DNA of 64,000 nt from Mesorhizobium sp. B2-8-5 (lineage in GTDB: Bacteria; Pseudomonadota; Alphaproteobacteria; Rhizobiales; Rhizobiaceae), in contig NZ_CP083951.1 of the NCBI RefSeq assembly GCF_006440675.2, positions 310,001-374,000 on the forward strand, written 5' to 3'. The position numbers and the translations under genes are program-made. Under the pieces are notes generated by a model. That model had not been told where the DNA came from. It made no database searches and saw nothing but the letters and a program-made list of their open reading frames with translations. Shown piece by piece: positions 39,222-48,092 of this stretch (position 1 is its first letter; every line of letters begins with the position of its first letter).

Positions 39222-39371
39222 TCAGCTGGCGAGGTGGGGAAAAAGGCCGAGCAGACCGACAACGATCAGGTAAAGCGCGACGATGTAGTTGAGGAGCCGC
39301 GGCATCACCAGGATCAGTACGCCGGCGATCAGCGAGATCAGCGGCGTCAGCGCGAGCGAGTGGATGGTCAT
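39222..39371 (-). CDS. DUF3096 small membrane protein
   Basis: A 49-residue protein. It reads MTIHSLALTPLISLIAG, then VLILVMPRLLNYIVALYL and a final hydrophobic stretch ending PHLAS, two membrane segments around the 'MPRLLNYIVA' loop that marks DUF3096. AAAGGATC precedes ATG 39371. It lies 150 bases before the CoxIV-like gene on the same strand, so it may open the transhydrogenase transcript. Function unknown. Confidence 0.82.
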   Translation of the reverse strand: MTIHSLALTPLISLIAGVLILVMPRLLNYIVALYLIVVGLLGLFPHLAS

Positions 39372-39465
39372 GCGGGGATCCTTTCCTGTGACAGGCGCGA
39401 TCGCCTGGCAGACCGGGCTGCGACCTTGATAACGGAGCAGCCGGCGAAAGGTTCATGGCCTGCGT

Positions 39466-40227
39466 TCAGGCAGCGGCGCGATAGTATTTCGCCGTCGGCA
39501 GAATGGAGAGGGGCGTCAGCCGGTTGATGGCCGGATTGCCGAACATCAGCCGCTGCTCCATCGGCGTCGAATTGTAGAACGGGAACCGCTCGAGCGTGCG
39601 GCGCATATTCTCGCCGGCAGGGATCTCGAACAGCGCGATCGGAGCAAGAACGCCCGGGAACTGCTTGGCTTCGCTCTTCTGCACGGCATTGAAGAACCGG
39701 GCATAGAAATGAGAATGCTCGACCTTGACCGGGGTCAGCACCGAGTCCTGGCCAAAATAATTGGAGGCCACCATGGCGATCCTGAGCGTCAGGAAAGGCA
39801 GAACGCCGGGCGCCGGCGCGGCATCGGGATCAGTTGCGAAGCGGGTGCCGTCGATGAAGGTTTCCCCCCGGGCGAGCCGCGGGAGCAACACTTCGGGATA
39901 GGCGTCCACCGAAGGTGAGTATGGCTGTTCACTGGAAATATAGTGAAAGCGCAATGTGCTGACCAATTCGCCGTAACAATAGACGCCGAAGCGGTAGGAG
40001 TTGGGAAGATTATCCCAGCGATCCTCGAACATCCCGCTGGCGATCGGACCGCACATGCCTGATTTGAGGTAGGACTGATATCGAAGCCGGTAGATCGCTT
40101 CCAGATCCTCGCCCCCGGTGATGAGGCGATATTCGACGTGCTCCAGGAGCTGCATCATCGTTCGGTTGAGCAGGGAATCAGCTTTTGAGCTGGCGCCAGC
40201 CGACGCACCCTTAGCCGCAGCTTCCAT
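39466..40227 (-). CDS. FeeM-like N-acyl amino acid synthase / acyltransferase
   Basis: A 253-residue protein with the GNAT-type fold shared by LuxI autoinducer synthases and the FeeM N-acyl amino acid synthases. 'YRLITGGEDLEAIYRLRYQS' is the characteristic opening, followed by 'FEDRWDNLPNSYRFGVYCYG' and 'LVSTLRFHYI'. These enzymes join an acyl chain from acyl carrier protein to an amino acid. ATG 40227 has GAGG upstream; a GTG at 40284 would add 19 residues with no ribosome binding site. No acyl carrier protein or LuxR gene is adjacent. Product unknown. Confidence 0.65.
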   Translation of the reverse strand: MEAAAKGASAGASSKADSLLNRTMMQLLEHVEYRLITGGEDLEAIYRLRYQSYLKSGMCGPIASGMFEDRWDNLPNSYRFGVYCYGELVSTLRFHYISSEQPYSPSVDAYPEVLLPRLARGETFIDGTRFATDPDAAPAPGVLPFLTLRIAMVASNYFGQDSVLTPVKVEHSHFYARFFNAVQKSEAKQFPGVLAPIALFEIPAGENMRRTLERFPFYNSTPMEQRLMFGNPAINRLTPLSILPTAKYYRAAA

Positions 40228-40499
40228 TATTGTCCGTCCTCGAATTCCGCCTGAGGACAAGCTATTCGAGTTGAAATGAGACACAAGCTGAAAATTCGAG
40301 ATTGCTGATTTACCGTCTGTTAACCTTAATAGCTGCGATCGTTTTCATCGATCTTACACGCGAAAAAACAAATACCGCAGCCAGCGATTGTCTGATCCGG
40401 CCTGACGGCGGGTCATCAAGATCAATCCGTATCCAGAGCTTGAAAGCGTCAGTGCATCACAGAATTATACTACGCCGGAACGGCTATCGTTTCACGGAG
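40228..40499. other. Gap upstream of the FeeM-like gene
   Basis: AT-richer than its surroundings (poly-A/T tracts near 40300-40375). It should contain the promoter of the FeeM-like gene. I see no gene or clear operator here; the repeat array begins at about 40500. Confidence 0.4.
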
Positions 40500-40718
40500 C
40501 GCATATCCGCTCCAGACGGAAATCCGGATTCCATTTTTTCTGCGATTGCTCTCTATTTCAGCGCAGTTTCGGACGGGAAACCACTTCGCACTTTTCCTGG
40601 ATTTTCTCTTGTTTGACGCAATTCCGGACGGAAAACCGCTTCGCACTTTTCCTGGATTTGCTCTTGTTTGACGCAATTCCGGACGGAAAACCGCTTCGCA
40701 CTTTTCCTGGATTTGCTT
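40500..40718. repeat. Tandem array of a 55-bp element (three good copies plus a decayed one)
   Basis: Copies at 40560-40614, 40615-40669 and 40670-40718 share GACGCAATTCCGGACGG at one end and CGCACTTTTCCTGGATTTGC at the other, with an exact 55-base period. The second and third are almost identical. A decayed copy lies at about 40500-40559. Same family as 7367-7412 and 20836-20907. The array ends at the stop codon of the GGDEF-EAL gene, so its mRNA would end in several hairpins. Confidence 0.88.
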
Positions 40719-43034
40719 CTAGCTGGCTGTTCTTTTGCCGGCGATGTGAAGGTCCGCGGCAAACGGCCATGTGACGCTCGACATCGTCTCGATGCCGGAC
40801 GCGCTGAGCGCGGCGCCGAAGAGAAAGCCCTGCACGAAGTCCGGCTTGACCAAATGAACCAGCGTCTTCAGCTGTTCGAAGGTCTCAACCCCTTCGATGG
40901 TGACCGAAAGACCCAACGTCCGGGAGAGGCTGACGATGCCCTTCAGCAGATCGAGCGACTGCCGGTTCTGGTTCACATCGACCAGGAACGAGCGGTCGAT
41001 CTTGATCTTGTCGAGCGGCAGCTTGTGGAGATAGCTCAGGCTGGAGTAGCCGGTGCCGAAGTCGTCAAGCGCGATGCGCACGCCGAGCGCCTTCAGTTCC
41101 TCGATCGACTCGCGCGTCAGCGACTTGTCGTCGAGCAGCGCGGTCTCGGTGACCTCGATTTCGAGCCGGTGCGCCGCCAGTCCCGACTTGGCCAAGGCGT
41201 CCCTGACCTTCTGGACGATGTCGCGACTGCGGAAATCCTTGGCCGACAGGTTGACCGACACGCTGGTCTGGGCCGGCCATTTGGCGCATTCGGCGCACGC
41301 GGCCTCCAGCACGAAAGTGCTGATGTCGGAAACGATGCCCATCTCCTCGGCGAGCGGGATGAAGACGCTGGGCGAGATCGGGCCGAGGTCGGGATGGTCC
41401 CAGCGGCAGAGCGCCTCGCAACTGGCGATGCGCATGGTGCTGACAGCCACGATCGGCTGGTAGACGACGCGCAATTCCCTGGCCTGCACGGCATTGCGCA
41501 GGTCGGCCTTCATCAACTGGCGATTGCGGAAGGCGGCATCCATGGCCGCCTCGAACAGCCGCCAGCTGTTCTTGCCGAGTTCCTTGGCCTTGTAGAGGGC
41601 AAGGTCCGCCTTGACGATCATGGCGTCCGCGTCGGTGTCCTTGACCCTGGAAAGCACCGCGCCGCCGCTGGTCTGGATGCGCAACCCGTGGCCGGCAACG
41701 TCCACCTCGCCCTGCAGGTCCGCGAAAATCTGGTCAAGCAGGGTGCTGAGATGGCTCTCGTCCTCGACACGGTCGAAGAAGATCATGAACTCGTCGCCGC
41801 CGAAGCGGCTGACGGTGATGCCCGGTCCGGCAATCGCCGCGAGGCGCTCGGCCACGGCATAGATCAGCCCGTCGCCGACCGGATGGCCGAGCGTGTCGTT
41901 GACGCTCTTGAAGTCGTCGAGATCGAGCACCGCGAGGCCGCACAGCCGGTCCTGGTCGCCAGAGGCCATCGCCTCGCCGACCAGTTCGTGGAAATAGGCG
42001 CGGTTCGGCAGCCCGGTCAAATTGTCGTAGCGCGCCATGAAGCGGATCTTTTCCTCCGCCTCGACGCGGGCCGTCACATCCTCGAAGGTGATGACGCCCA
42101 GTTCCTGGCTGCCTTCGCGGGCGGAGAATTCGTAGTGCTGGCCATTGGCCAGCGAAACGAGCACCTTGCGGTCGCGGCCTTCGCGCAAGGCGCGTGTCAG
42201 CTGCGCCTCGATGTAGCGGCAGTCTTTCGGCGCCAGCATGCCACCGGCGACGCCGCGCATCAAAAGACCGTGGATCGAGCGCCCGAGCAAGGCATCGCCC
42301 GATTTCAGCGACATCAGGCGGGCGGCTTCGGCATTGGCCACCGCGACGCGCCCGTCTGGCCCCAGCATGACCAAGCCGTGCGACATGGTGTTGAGCGCGC
42401 GATCGAACCGGCGCGTCAGATTCCTGGCCTGCTTGTGTCCGATGACGGCGGAGAAGAGCACGTTGCGGACATGGTCGGCGCTGTTGATGGTGATGAAGGT
42501 CAGCGGGATGATCATCAGGCCGAGCAGGACCGATGGGAAATCCATGCGCAGCAGAAGTCCGAGCGCGGCCGGACCGATGAAGGTCACGGAGAAAATCCGC
42601 ACCATCTGCGGGGAGCCGTAGTTGCGGCCGACAACCGTGACCAGGGTCGCGATCGTCAGCGACGTCGCGGCCAGCTCGGCGAAGGGATCGGGGTAAACGT
42701 AGATCGATATGAAGCACAGCGAACCCAGGCCCAGGCCCTGCAGGCTGCCCTTGAGGATATAGATGCGCTCCCACCGCCTGGCCTCTTCGACATTGGCTAT
42801 GGTGCCGCCCGCCTTCAGGAAGGTGCGAATGCCGAAGTAACGGAAAAGGCTGATGGAGAGCAGGCCGAAAGAAAAGGCCAGAAACAGCGGATTGTGCGTC
42901 CGCCAATAGATCATGAATCCGAGGATCCAGTAGCAAACGCCACCGATCACCAGCATGTGCGCGTTGTCGAACAACGACCGCACAAACTGGATATAAACAT
43001 CCGCCGGGATGTTCTCGGTCTTTGTTCTACCCAT
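40719..43034 (-). CDS. Membrane GGDEF-EAL c-di-GMP protein with PAS domain
   Basis: A 771-residue inner-membrane signalling protein. About six helices fill residues 25-195, then a PAS-like region (about 208-325), a GGDEF domain with intact 'SRFGGDEF', and an EAL domain with 'SCEALCRW', 'SVNLSAKDF', 'IALDDFGTGYSSL', 'KIDRSFLVD' and 'FVQGFLFG'. All metal- and substrate-binding residues I can check are present, so both synthesis and breakdown of cyclic di-GMP are possible. Its stop lies against the tandem repeat array. Input signal unknown. Confidence 0.92.
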   Translation of the reverse strand: MGRTKTENIPADVYIQFVRSLFDNAHMLVIGGVCYWILGFMIYWRTHNPLFLAFSFGLLSISLFRYFGIRTFLKAGGTIANVEEARRWERIYILKGSLQGLGLGSLCFISIYVYPDPFAELAATSLTIATLVTVVGRNYGSPQMVRIFSVTFIGPAALGLLLRMDFPSVLLGLMIIPLTFITINSADHVRNVLFSAVIGHKQARNLTRRFDRALNTMSHGLVMLGPDGRVAVANAEAARLMSLKSGDALLGRSIHGLLMRGVAGGMLAPKDCRYIEAQLTRALREGRDRKVLVSLANGQHYEFSAREGSQELGVITFEDVTARVEAEEKIRFMARYDNLTGLPNRAYFHELVGEAMASGDQDRLCGLAVLDLDDFKSVNDTLGHPVGDGLIYAVAERLAAIAGPGITVSRFGGDEFMIFFDRVEDESHLSTLLDQIFADLQGEVDVAGHGLRIQTSGGAVLSRVKDTDADAMIVKADLALYKAKELGKNSWRLFEAAMDAAFRNRQLMKADLRNAVQARELRVVYQPIVAVSTMRIASCEALCRWDHPDLGPISPSVFIPLAEEMGIVSDISTFVLEAACAECAKWPAQTSVSVNLSAKDFRSRDIVQKVRDALAKSGLAAHRLEIEVTETALLDDKSLTRESIEELKALGVRIALDDFGTGYSSLSYLHKLPLDKIKIDRSFLVDVNQNRQSLDLLKGIVSLSRTLGLSVTIEGVETFEQLKTLVHLVKPDFVQGFLFGAALSASGIETMSSVTWPFAADLHIAGKRTAS

Positions 43035-43183
43035 GCCGTTGGCCCAACACTACGCCTTGTCATGCCACACCTGCCTTAAGAAAGGCTTAGAACGGCGCTC
43101 CACCCCGGTTGCAGAGGATTGCGGCAGACGGGACAGATCGGAAAATTCAGGGGGTTTGGCGCGGCGTCAACGCGCCGGCGCGA

Positions 43184-46100
43184 TCATTCCGCTGCCCGAA
43201 GCGCCGGCTCCGCCGGAGCCTGAGCCAGACGCTCGATCAGTCGCGAGCGCTCGCCCGCCGCCTTGTCGGCGCTGGCCTGCCGGACGTGGCCGTAGCCGCG
43301 GATGAGCGCCGGCACGGAGGCCAGAGCCGTCGCGGCTTCCACCCTGCCCGGCGCCAGCGCGCCGGCGATCAGGTCAAGATCGGCCTCGTACTGCCTCAGC
43401 GACTGCCGCTCGATGCGCCGCTCGGCCGTGTAGCCGAAAAGGTCGAAGGCGGTTCCGCGCAGGCCCTTCATCGCCGCCAGCAGCCGGAAGCCCTTCATCA
43501 TCCATGGGCCGAAGCTCGATTTCCGGGGCTTGCCGTCATTGCCGCGCCGCCCGACGATCGGCGGCGCGAGATGGAACTCGAGCTTGTCGTAGCTCTGGAA
43601 CTGCTTGGCGAGGTCGGCGGCGAAAGTGCCGTCGGTGTAGAGTCGCGCCACCTCATACTCGTCCTTGATCGCCATCAGCTTGAAGAGGTTCCTGGCGACG
43701 GCCTCGGTCACCACGGACGAGCCGGGCACGGCCTTGCCTTCGGCGGCGCGCAACGTCGCCACGCGGTCGGCGTAGCGCCTGGCATAGACGGCGTTCTGAT
43801 AGGCGGTAAGGAAGGCGACGCGGCGGGCGATCACATCGTCCAGCGTCTCGGCCGGTCGGGACGCCGGCTTGCCCGTCTGGCTGACCAGGCCACGCACGAA
43901 ATCGGGCTGGTGCGCGGCGCGGCGGCCCCAGCGGAAGGCGGCGATATTCATCGCCACCGCTTCGCCGTTCAATTCTATCGCCTTTTCAACCGCTTCCGCC
44001 GAAAGCGGCAGGCCGCCATGCTGGAAGGCGAAGCCGAGCATGAACATGTTGGCGCCGAGCGAATTGCCGAACAGCGCGGTCGCGGTGCGGGTTGCGTCGA
44101 AGAAATGCGCCTTGTCGTCGCCGGCAGCCGCCCGAATCGCCTTCTTCAGCCGCTCGACCGGCAGCGAGAAGTCGGCGGAACGGGTGAATTCGCCAGGCAT
44201 GATCTCGGCAGTATTGGCGAGGAAGATGGTGTGGCCCTCGCGCACCGCGCCCAGCACCTTCTTGGCGCCGGAGACGACGAGGTCGCAGCCGAGCACGAGG
44301 TCGGCCTTGCCGGCTGAAACGCGAATGGCGTGGATGTCCTCGGGCGTCGGGGCGATGCGGACATGGGTGAAGACCGAGCCGCCCTTCTGGGCGAGGCCCG
44401 CCATGTCGATCATGCCGCAGCCCTTGCCTTCCAGATGCGCGGCCATGCCAAGCACCGCGCCGACGGTGACGACGCCGGTGCCGCCCACCCCGTCGATGAT
44501 CGCCGCCCAGCCCTGGTTGCCCATGCGGAACTCGGCCGGCGCCGGCACGCCGTCGAGCGGATCGGCCCTGCCGGCGATGCCTTCGGCCTTCCTGATCTTG
44601 CCGCCGTGCACGGTGACGAAGGACGGGCAGAAGCCGTTGAGGCAGGAAAAATCCTTGTTGCAGCTCGACTGGTCGATCCGGCGCTTGCGGCCGAATTCGG
44701 TTTCGACCGGCTGGATGGAGACGCAGTTCGACTGCACGCCGCAATCGCCGCAGCCTTCGCAGACCAGTTCGTTGATGAAGACGCGCTTGTCGGGATCGGG
44801 AAAGGTGCCGCGCTTGCGGCGCCGGCGCTTTTCGGCGGCACAGGTCTGGTCGTAGATGAGCACCGAAACGCCCTGCACGTCGCGCAATTCGCGCTGGACG
44901 AGATCGAGGTCGTCACGATGATGGATGCTGATGCCGGCCGGGAAATCGGCCTTGCCGGCATATTTGTCCGGCTCGTCGGTGACGACGGCGATGCGGTCGA
45001 CGCCCTCGGCTCGCACTTGTCTCGCTATCATGTCGACGGTCAGGCCACCCTCATGCGGTTGGCCGCCGGTCATCGCCACCGCATCGTTGTAGAGGATCTT
45101 GTAGGTGATGTTGGCGCCGGAGGACAGCGCGAAGCGGATCGCCAGCACGCCGGAATGGTTGTAGGTGCCGTCGCCGAGGTTCTGGAAGATGTGGCCGCGC
45201 TTCGAGAACGGCGCCTGGCCGACCCATTGCGCGCCCTCGCCGCCCATGGCGGTGAAGCCGACGGTGTTCCTGTCCATCCACAGCGCCATGAAATGGCAGC
45301 CGATGCCGGCGGCGGCGATCGAGCCGTCCGGCACCTTGGTCGAGGAATTGTGCGGACAGCCCGAGCAGAAGAAGGGCGTGCGCGAACCGATATCGACGGT
45401 GTCGGCGAGCATCGCCTGGAACTGGCGCAGCTTCGCCACCCGCGCGGCGATCTCCTCCGACGGGCCGATGGTGCGCAGGATGCGCTCGCCGAGCGCGATG
45501 GCGATCTCGTTGGGGTCGAGCGCGCCCTTGGCCGGAAACAGCCAATCGCCGCGCTCGTCCTTCTTGCCGACGATCACCGGCTGGATGGCGGTGCCGTAGA
45601 GGTTCTCGCGCAGCTGCACCTCGATCAGCGAGCGCTTTTCCTCAACGACGACGATGGTGTCGAGGCCGCGGGCGAACTCGGCGATATGCTGGAAATCGAG
45701 CGGCCACGGGCAGCCGACCTTGAACAGGCGGATGCCGATGCGGTTGGCGGCCTGTTCGTCGATGCCGATATCCTCCAGCGCCTGGCGGACATCGAGATAG
45801 CTCTTGCCGATGGTGATGACGCCGAGCTTGGGATTGCGGCCGCCGGAATAGACGACGCGGTTGAGACCATTGGCCTGGATGAAGGCCGAAGCGGCGGCGC
45901 GCTTATACTCATGCAGCCGCTCTTCCTGGCCGAGCATGTCGATCTCGTGGCGGATGTTCAGCCCGCCCGGCGGCATGTCGAATTCGGGAATGACGATGCC
46001 CAGACGCTCGATCGAGGCGTCGACCGAGGCCGTCGATTCGATGTTGTCCTTGACGCATTTGATCGCCGCCCAGGTGCCGGCAAAGCGCGACATGGCAAAG

Positions 46101-46657
46101 CCGTAGAGGCCGTAGTCGATGATCTCCTGGACGCCGGCCGGATTGAGGATCGGCACCATGGTGTCGACGAACAGGAATTCGGTGGCGTGCGCGTTGGTCG
46201 AGGATTCGGCCATATGGTCGTCGCCCATCAGGGCGAGCACGCCGCCATGCTTCGACGAGCCGGCTAGATTGGCGTGGCGGAAGACGTCGCCGGAACGGTC
46301 GACGCCCGGCCCCTTGCCGTACCAGACCGAAAAGACGCCGTCATGCGTGCCCTCGCCCAGCAATTCGGTCTGCTGCGAGCCCCAGCAGGCGGTTGCCGCG
46401 AGCTCCTCGTTGAGGCCGGGCTGGAAGACGATGTCGGCTTGCGCGAGCTGTTTCTTGGCCCGCCACAGCTGCATGTCGAGGCCGCCAAGCGGCGAGCCGC
46501 GGTAGCCGGAGACGAAGCCTGCCGTGTTGAGGCCGGCGCGGCGGTCGCGCTCGCGCTGCATCAGAAGCATGCGCACGACCGCCTGCGCGCCGGACAGGAA
46601 GACGCTCTCCTTGCCAAGGTCGAACTTGTCGTCGAGCGCGACGTCGTGCAGCGTCAT
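43184..46657 (-). CDS. Fused indolepyruvate ferredoxin oxidoreductase
   Basis: A 1157-residue single-chain enzyme combining the IorA and IorB parts, which oxidises aryl or branched 2-oxo acids to acyl-CoA. The N-terminal region has 'GFVSGYRGSPLGGLDMQLWR'. The ThDP half has 'FFCSGCPHNSSTKVPDGS' and 'MGGEGAQWVGQAPF'. The Cys cluster 'CEGCGDCGVQSNC' and later 'CNKDFSCLNGFC' bind iron-sulfur. The gamma domain follows with 'DGVGGTGVVTVGAVLG'. It is normally an amino acid catabolism enzyme. Monocistronic. Confidence 0.93.
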   Translation of the reverse strand: MTLHDVALDDKFDLGKESVFLSGAQAVVRMLLMQRERDRRAGLNTAGFVSGYRGSPLGGLDMQLWRAKKQLAQADIVFQPGLNEELAATACWGSQQTELLGEGTHDGVFSVWYGKGPGVDRSGDVFRHANLAGSSKHGGVLALMGDDHMAESSTNAHATEFLFVDTMVPILNPAGVQEIIDYGLYGFAMSRFAGTWAAIKCVKDNIESTASVDASIERLGIVIPEFDMPPGGLNIRHEIDMLGQEERLHEYKRAAASAFIQANGLNRVVYSGGRNPKLGVITIGKSYLDVRQALEDIGIDEQAANRIGIRLFKVGCPWPLDFQHIAEFARGLDTIVVVEEKRSLIEVQLRENLYGTAIQPVIVGKKDERGDWLFPAKGALDPNEIAIALGERILRTIGPSEEIAARVAKLRQFQAMLADTVDIGSRTPFFCSGCPHNSSTKVPDGSIAAAGIGCHFMALWMDRNTVGFTAMGGEGAQWVGQAPFSKRGHIFQNLGDGTYNHSGVLAIRFALSSGANITYKILYNDAVAMTGGQPHEGGLTVDMIARQVRAEGVDRIAVVTDEPDKYAGKADFPAGISIHHRDDLDLVQRELRDVQGVSVLIYDQTCAAEKRRRRKRGTFPDPDKRVFINELVCEGCGDCGVQSNCVSIQPVETEFGRKRRIDQSSCNKDFSCLNGFCPSFVTVHGGKIRKAEGIAGRADPLDGVPAPAEFRMGNQGWAAIIDGVGGTGVVTVGAVLGMAAHLEGKGCGMIDMAGLAQKGGSVFTHVRIAPTPEDIHAIRVSAGKADLVLGCDLVVSGAKKVLGAVREGHTIFLANTAEIMPGEFTRSADFSLPVERLKKAIRAAAGDDKAHFFDATRTATALFGNSLGANMFMLGFAFQHGGLPLSAEAVEKAIELNGEAVAMNIAAFRWGRRAAHQPDFVRGLVSQTGKPASRPAETLDDVIARRVAFLTAYQNAVYARRYADRVATLRAAEGKAVPGSSVVTEAVARNLFKLMAIKDEYEVARLYTDGTFAADLAKQFQSYDKLEFHLAPPIVGRRGNDGKPRKSSFGPWMMKGFRLLAAMKGLRGTAFDLFGYTAERRIERQSLRQYEADLDLIAGALAPGRVEAATALASVPALIRGYGHVRQASADKAAGERSRLIERLAQAPAEPALRAAE

Positions 46658-46865
46658 CAGGTATTTCCTCTGCGGAGGCGCCTCAAATCAGGCAGCCAAC
46701 GTCGGAGTGGGACGCCGCAGTCTTTCTTCCCTTGCGGGAGAGGTCAAACAAAATCGCAGGAGCCAGATAACACGCAACAAACGGTCTGGCGAGTGGCCGG
46801 CGGCGCATACAAGATCATGCTAACCGCTTCCTGAGGAATAAAAATTTCGCGCGGGCGCCGGCGTT

Positions 46866-47396
46866 TCAGGTCGCTTTCGAGCAATCCGGCTTCGGTTCGC
46901 CCGGCAGCCTGCCGTCGGGATGGCCGGCCAGATCGGAATTCAGCTCGTAGTTCGGCCCGATCACCAGCGGCCGGTCCGGCAGCATGGTCTGGTCTTCCGA
47001 CGAGGTCATGGTGGTGTCGATGCTCTGCAGCAACGTGCCGCTCGCATCCTCGATGCGGATCGAGACGCTGTAGGGCTTGTCCTTGACCACGCATGAGAGC
47101 GGCGGACTGGTGAGCGTGATGTGGGGCAGCTTCGGCCAGATCTTCTGGTTGACGATGAGCGGGTCGCCGCCAGCCGGGTTCTGGAAGCTCACCACCGCGA
47201 CCTGGCCGTCGACCATCGGGCGCAGCGGCTTCAGCGTGATGACATAGGTGGCGATGGCCAGCCGGTAATTGAACTCGAACAGCTTGCCGGAAATGGCAAA
47301 GAGCTGGTCGTTGCCGGTGTCGCGGCAGGCGCCGAGCGCGAATGCCGCCATCAAGGCGGCGCCGACCAGAGCCGAACGCGACAGTTTCCTAAGCAT
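46866..47396 (-). CDS. Putative lipoprotein, function unknown
   Basis: A 176-residue protein. The N-terminus 'MLRKLSRSALVGAALMAAFA' and lipobox 'LGAC' mark a lipoprotein. The rest alternates short beta-like strands ('GQVAVVSFQNPAGGDPLIVN', 'KPYSVSIRIEDASGTLLQSI') and ends in a Pro/Gly-rich tail with a Cys. I do not recognise the family. It overlaps the end of the CGNR gene by 8 bases, so the two are co-translated. Confidence 0.72.
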   Translation of the reverse strand: MLRKLSRSALVGAALMAAFALGACRDTGNDQLFAISGKLFEFNYRLAIATYVITLKPLRPMVDGQVAVVSFQNPAGGDPLIVNQKIWPKLPHITLTSPPLSCVVKDKPYSVSIRIEDASGTLLQSIDTTMTSSEDQTMLPDRPLVIGPNYELNSDLAGHPDGRLPGEPKPDCSKAT

Positions 47397-47997
47397 TGCT
47401 GACCTCCCTCGCCGCTGTACGGCGGCGGTAATAACGGTTTGCCTTCTGGCGGTTGCCGCAAACGGCCATGTCGCACCAGAGGCGGCTGGCGTTGCGGCTG
47501 CGGTCGACGAACAGCCAGCTGCAATTGGGACAGATCCTCAGCCTCGCCACCGTTTCGTCGCGCAGCAGCGACAGGGCCGAAACGGCCAAAGCCGCCTCGA
47601 AGGCGATCGGTGTTTGCGGATCGCCGAAAGGCTGGCCAGGCGTTCCGATCTCGGTCTCGCTGCCGGACAGGCCGCTTGCACAGGCCGTGAGGAAATCAGG
47701 CAGGTGGCTGGTCGCGAGCGCGCCGTTCGACACGGCGTGGCGAAACAGGCGATCAGTCGTTTCGCGAATCGAGATGACGGCTTGCTTTATCTCGCCCGGC
47801 TCCGGCGCCCGCAGCCGCCTGCCGCCGAGTTCGGCGGCGCGAAAGCCGCTCGCCGCCTCGGCGAAACGGGCGATCTCGGCCGGGTCGTCGAAACGGTCGA
47901 AGGTTTTTTCCGGATCGTTGCGCAATACGACGGTGTTCGCCGTATCGAGCGCAAGGATGCCACCGGTGAAACGGTGCGGGGTCCAGGAGACTGTCAT
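47389..47997 (-). CDS. CGNR zinc-finger protein with ABATE domain
   Basis: A 202-residue putative transcription factor. Residues 1-140 are an ABATE-type ligand domain ('GGILALDTANTVVLRNDPEK'). The C-terminal zinc finger has 'CPNCSWLFVDRSRN', 'LWCDMAVCGNRQKANRYYRR', with four Cys and a basic end for DNA. Such genes often regulate small-molecule responses. Divergent from the LivH gene and coupled to the lipoprotein gene. Confidence 0.88.
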   Translation of the reverse strand: MTVSWTPHRFTGGILALDTANTVVLRNDPEKTFDRFDDPAEIARFAEAASGFRAAELGGRRLRAPEPGEIKQAVISIRETTDRLFRHAVSNGALATSHLPDFLTACASGLSGSETEIGTPGQPFGDPQTPIAFEAALAVSALSLLRDETVARLRICPNCSWLFVDRSRNASRLWCDMAVCGNRQKANRYYRRRTAAREVSNA

Positions 47998-48092
47998 GCG
48001 CGGGAATCTAACCGATAAAACGCATTTGACAAGTTAGATTCCGAATGCAACGGTCCATGCAGGGTCGCGTCATGCGACCCCTGGGATGCCGC

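Noticed and set aside
40560..40718. CRISPR array
   Set aside because: The repeated 55-base units are contiguous with no spacers, belong to a dispersed palindrome family, and there are no cas genes.
40668..43079. Long open frame antisense to the GGDEF-EAL gene
   Set aside because: Runs through the repeat array and lacks any recognised motif; the minus-strand gene has all catalytic motifs.
44330..46267. Long open frame antisense to the indolepyruvate oxidoreductase
   Set aside because: Explained by codon bias of the real gene on the other strand, whose motifs are unmistakable.
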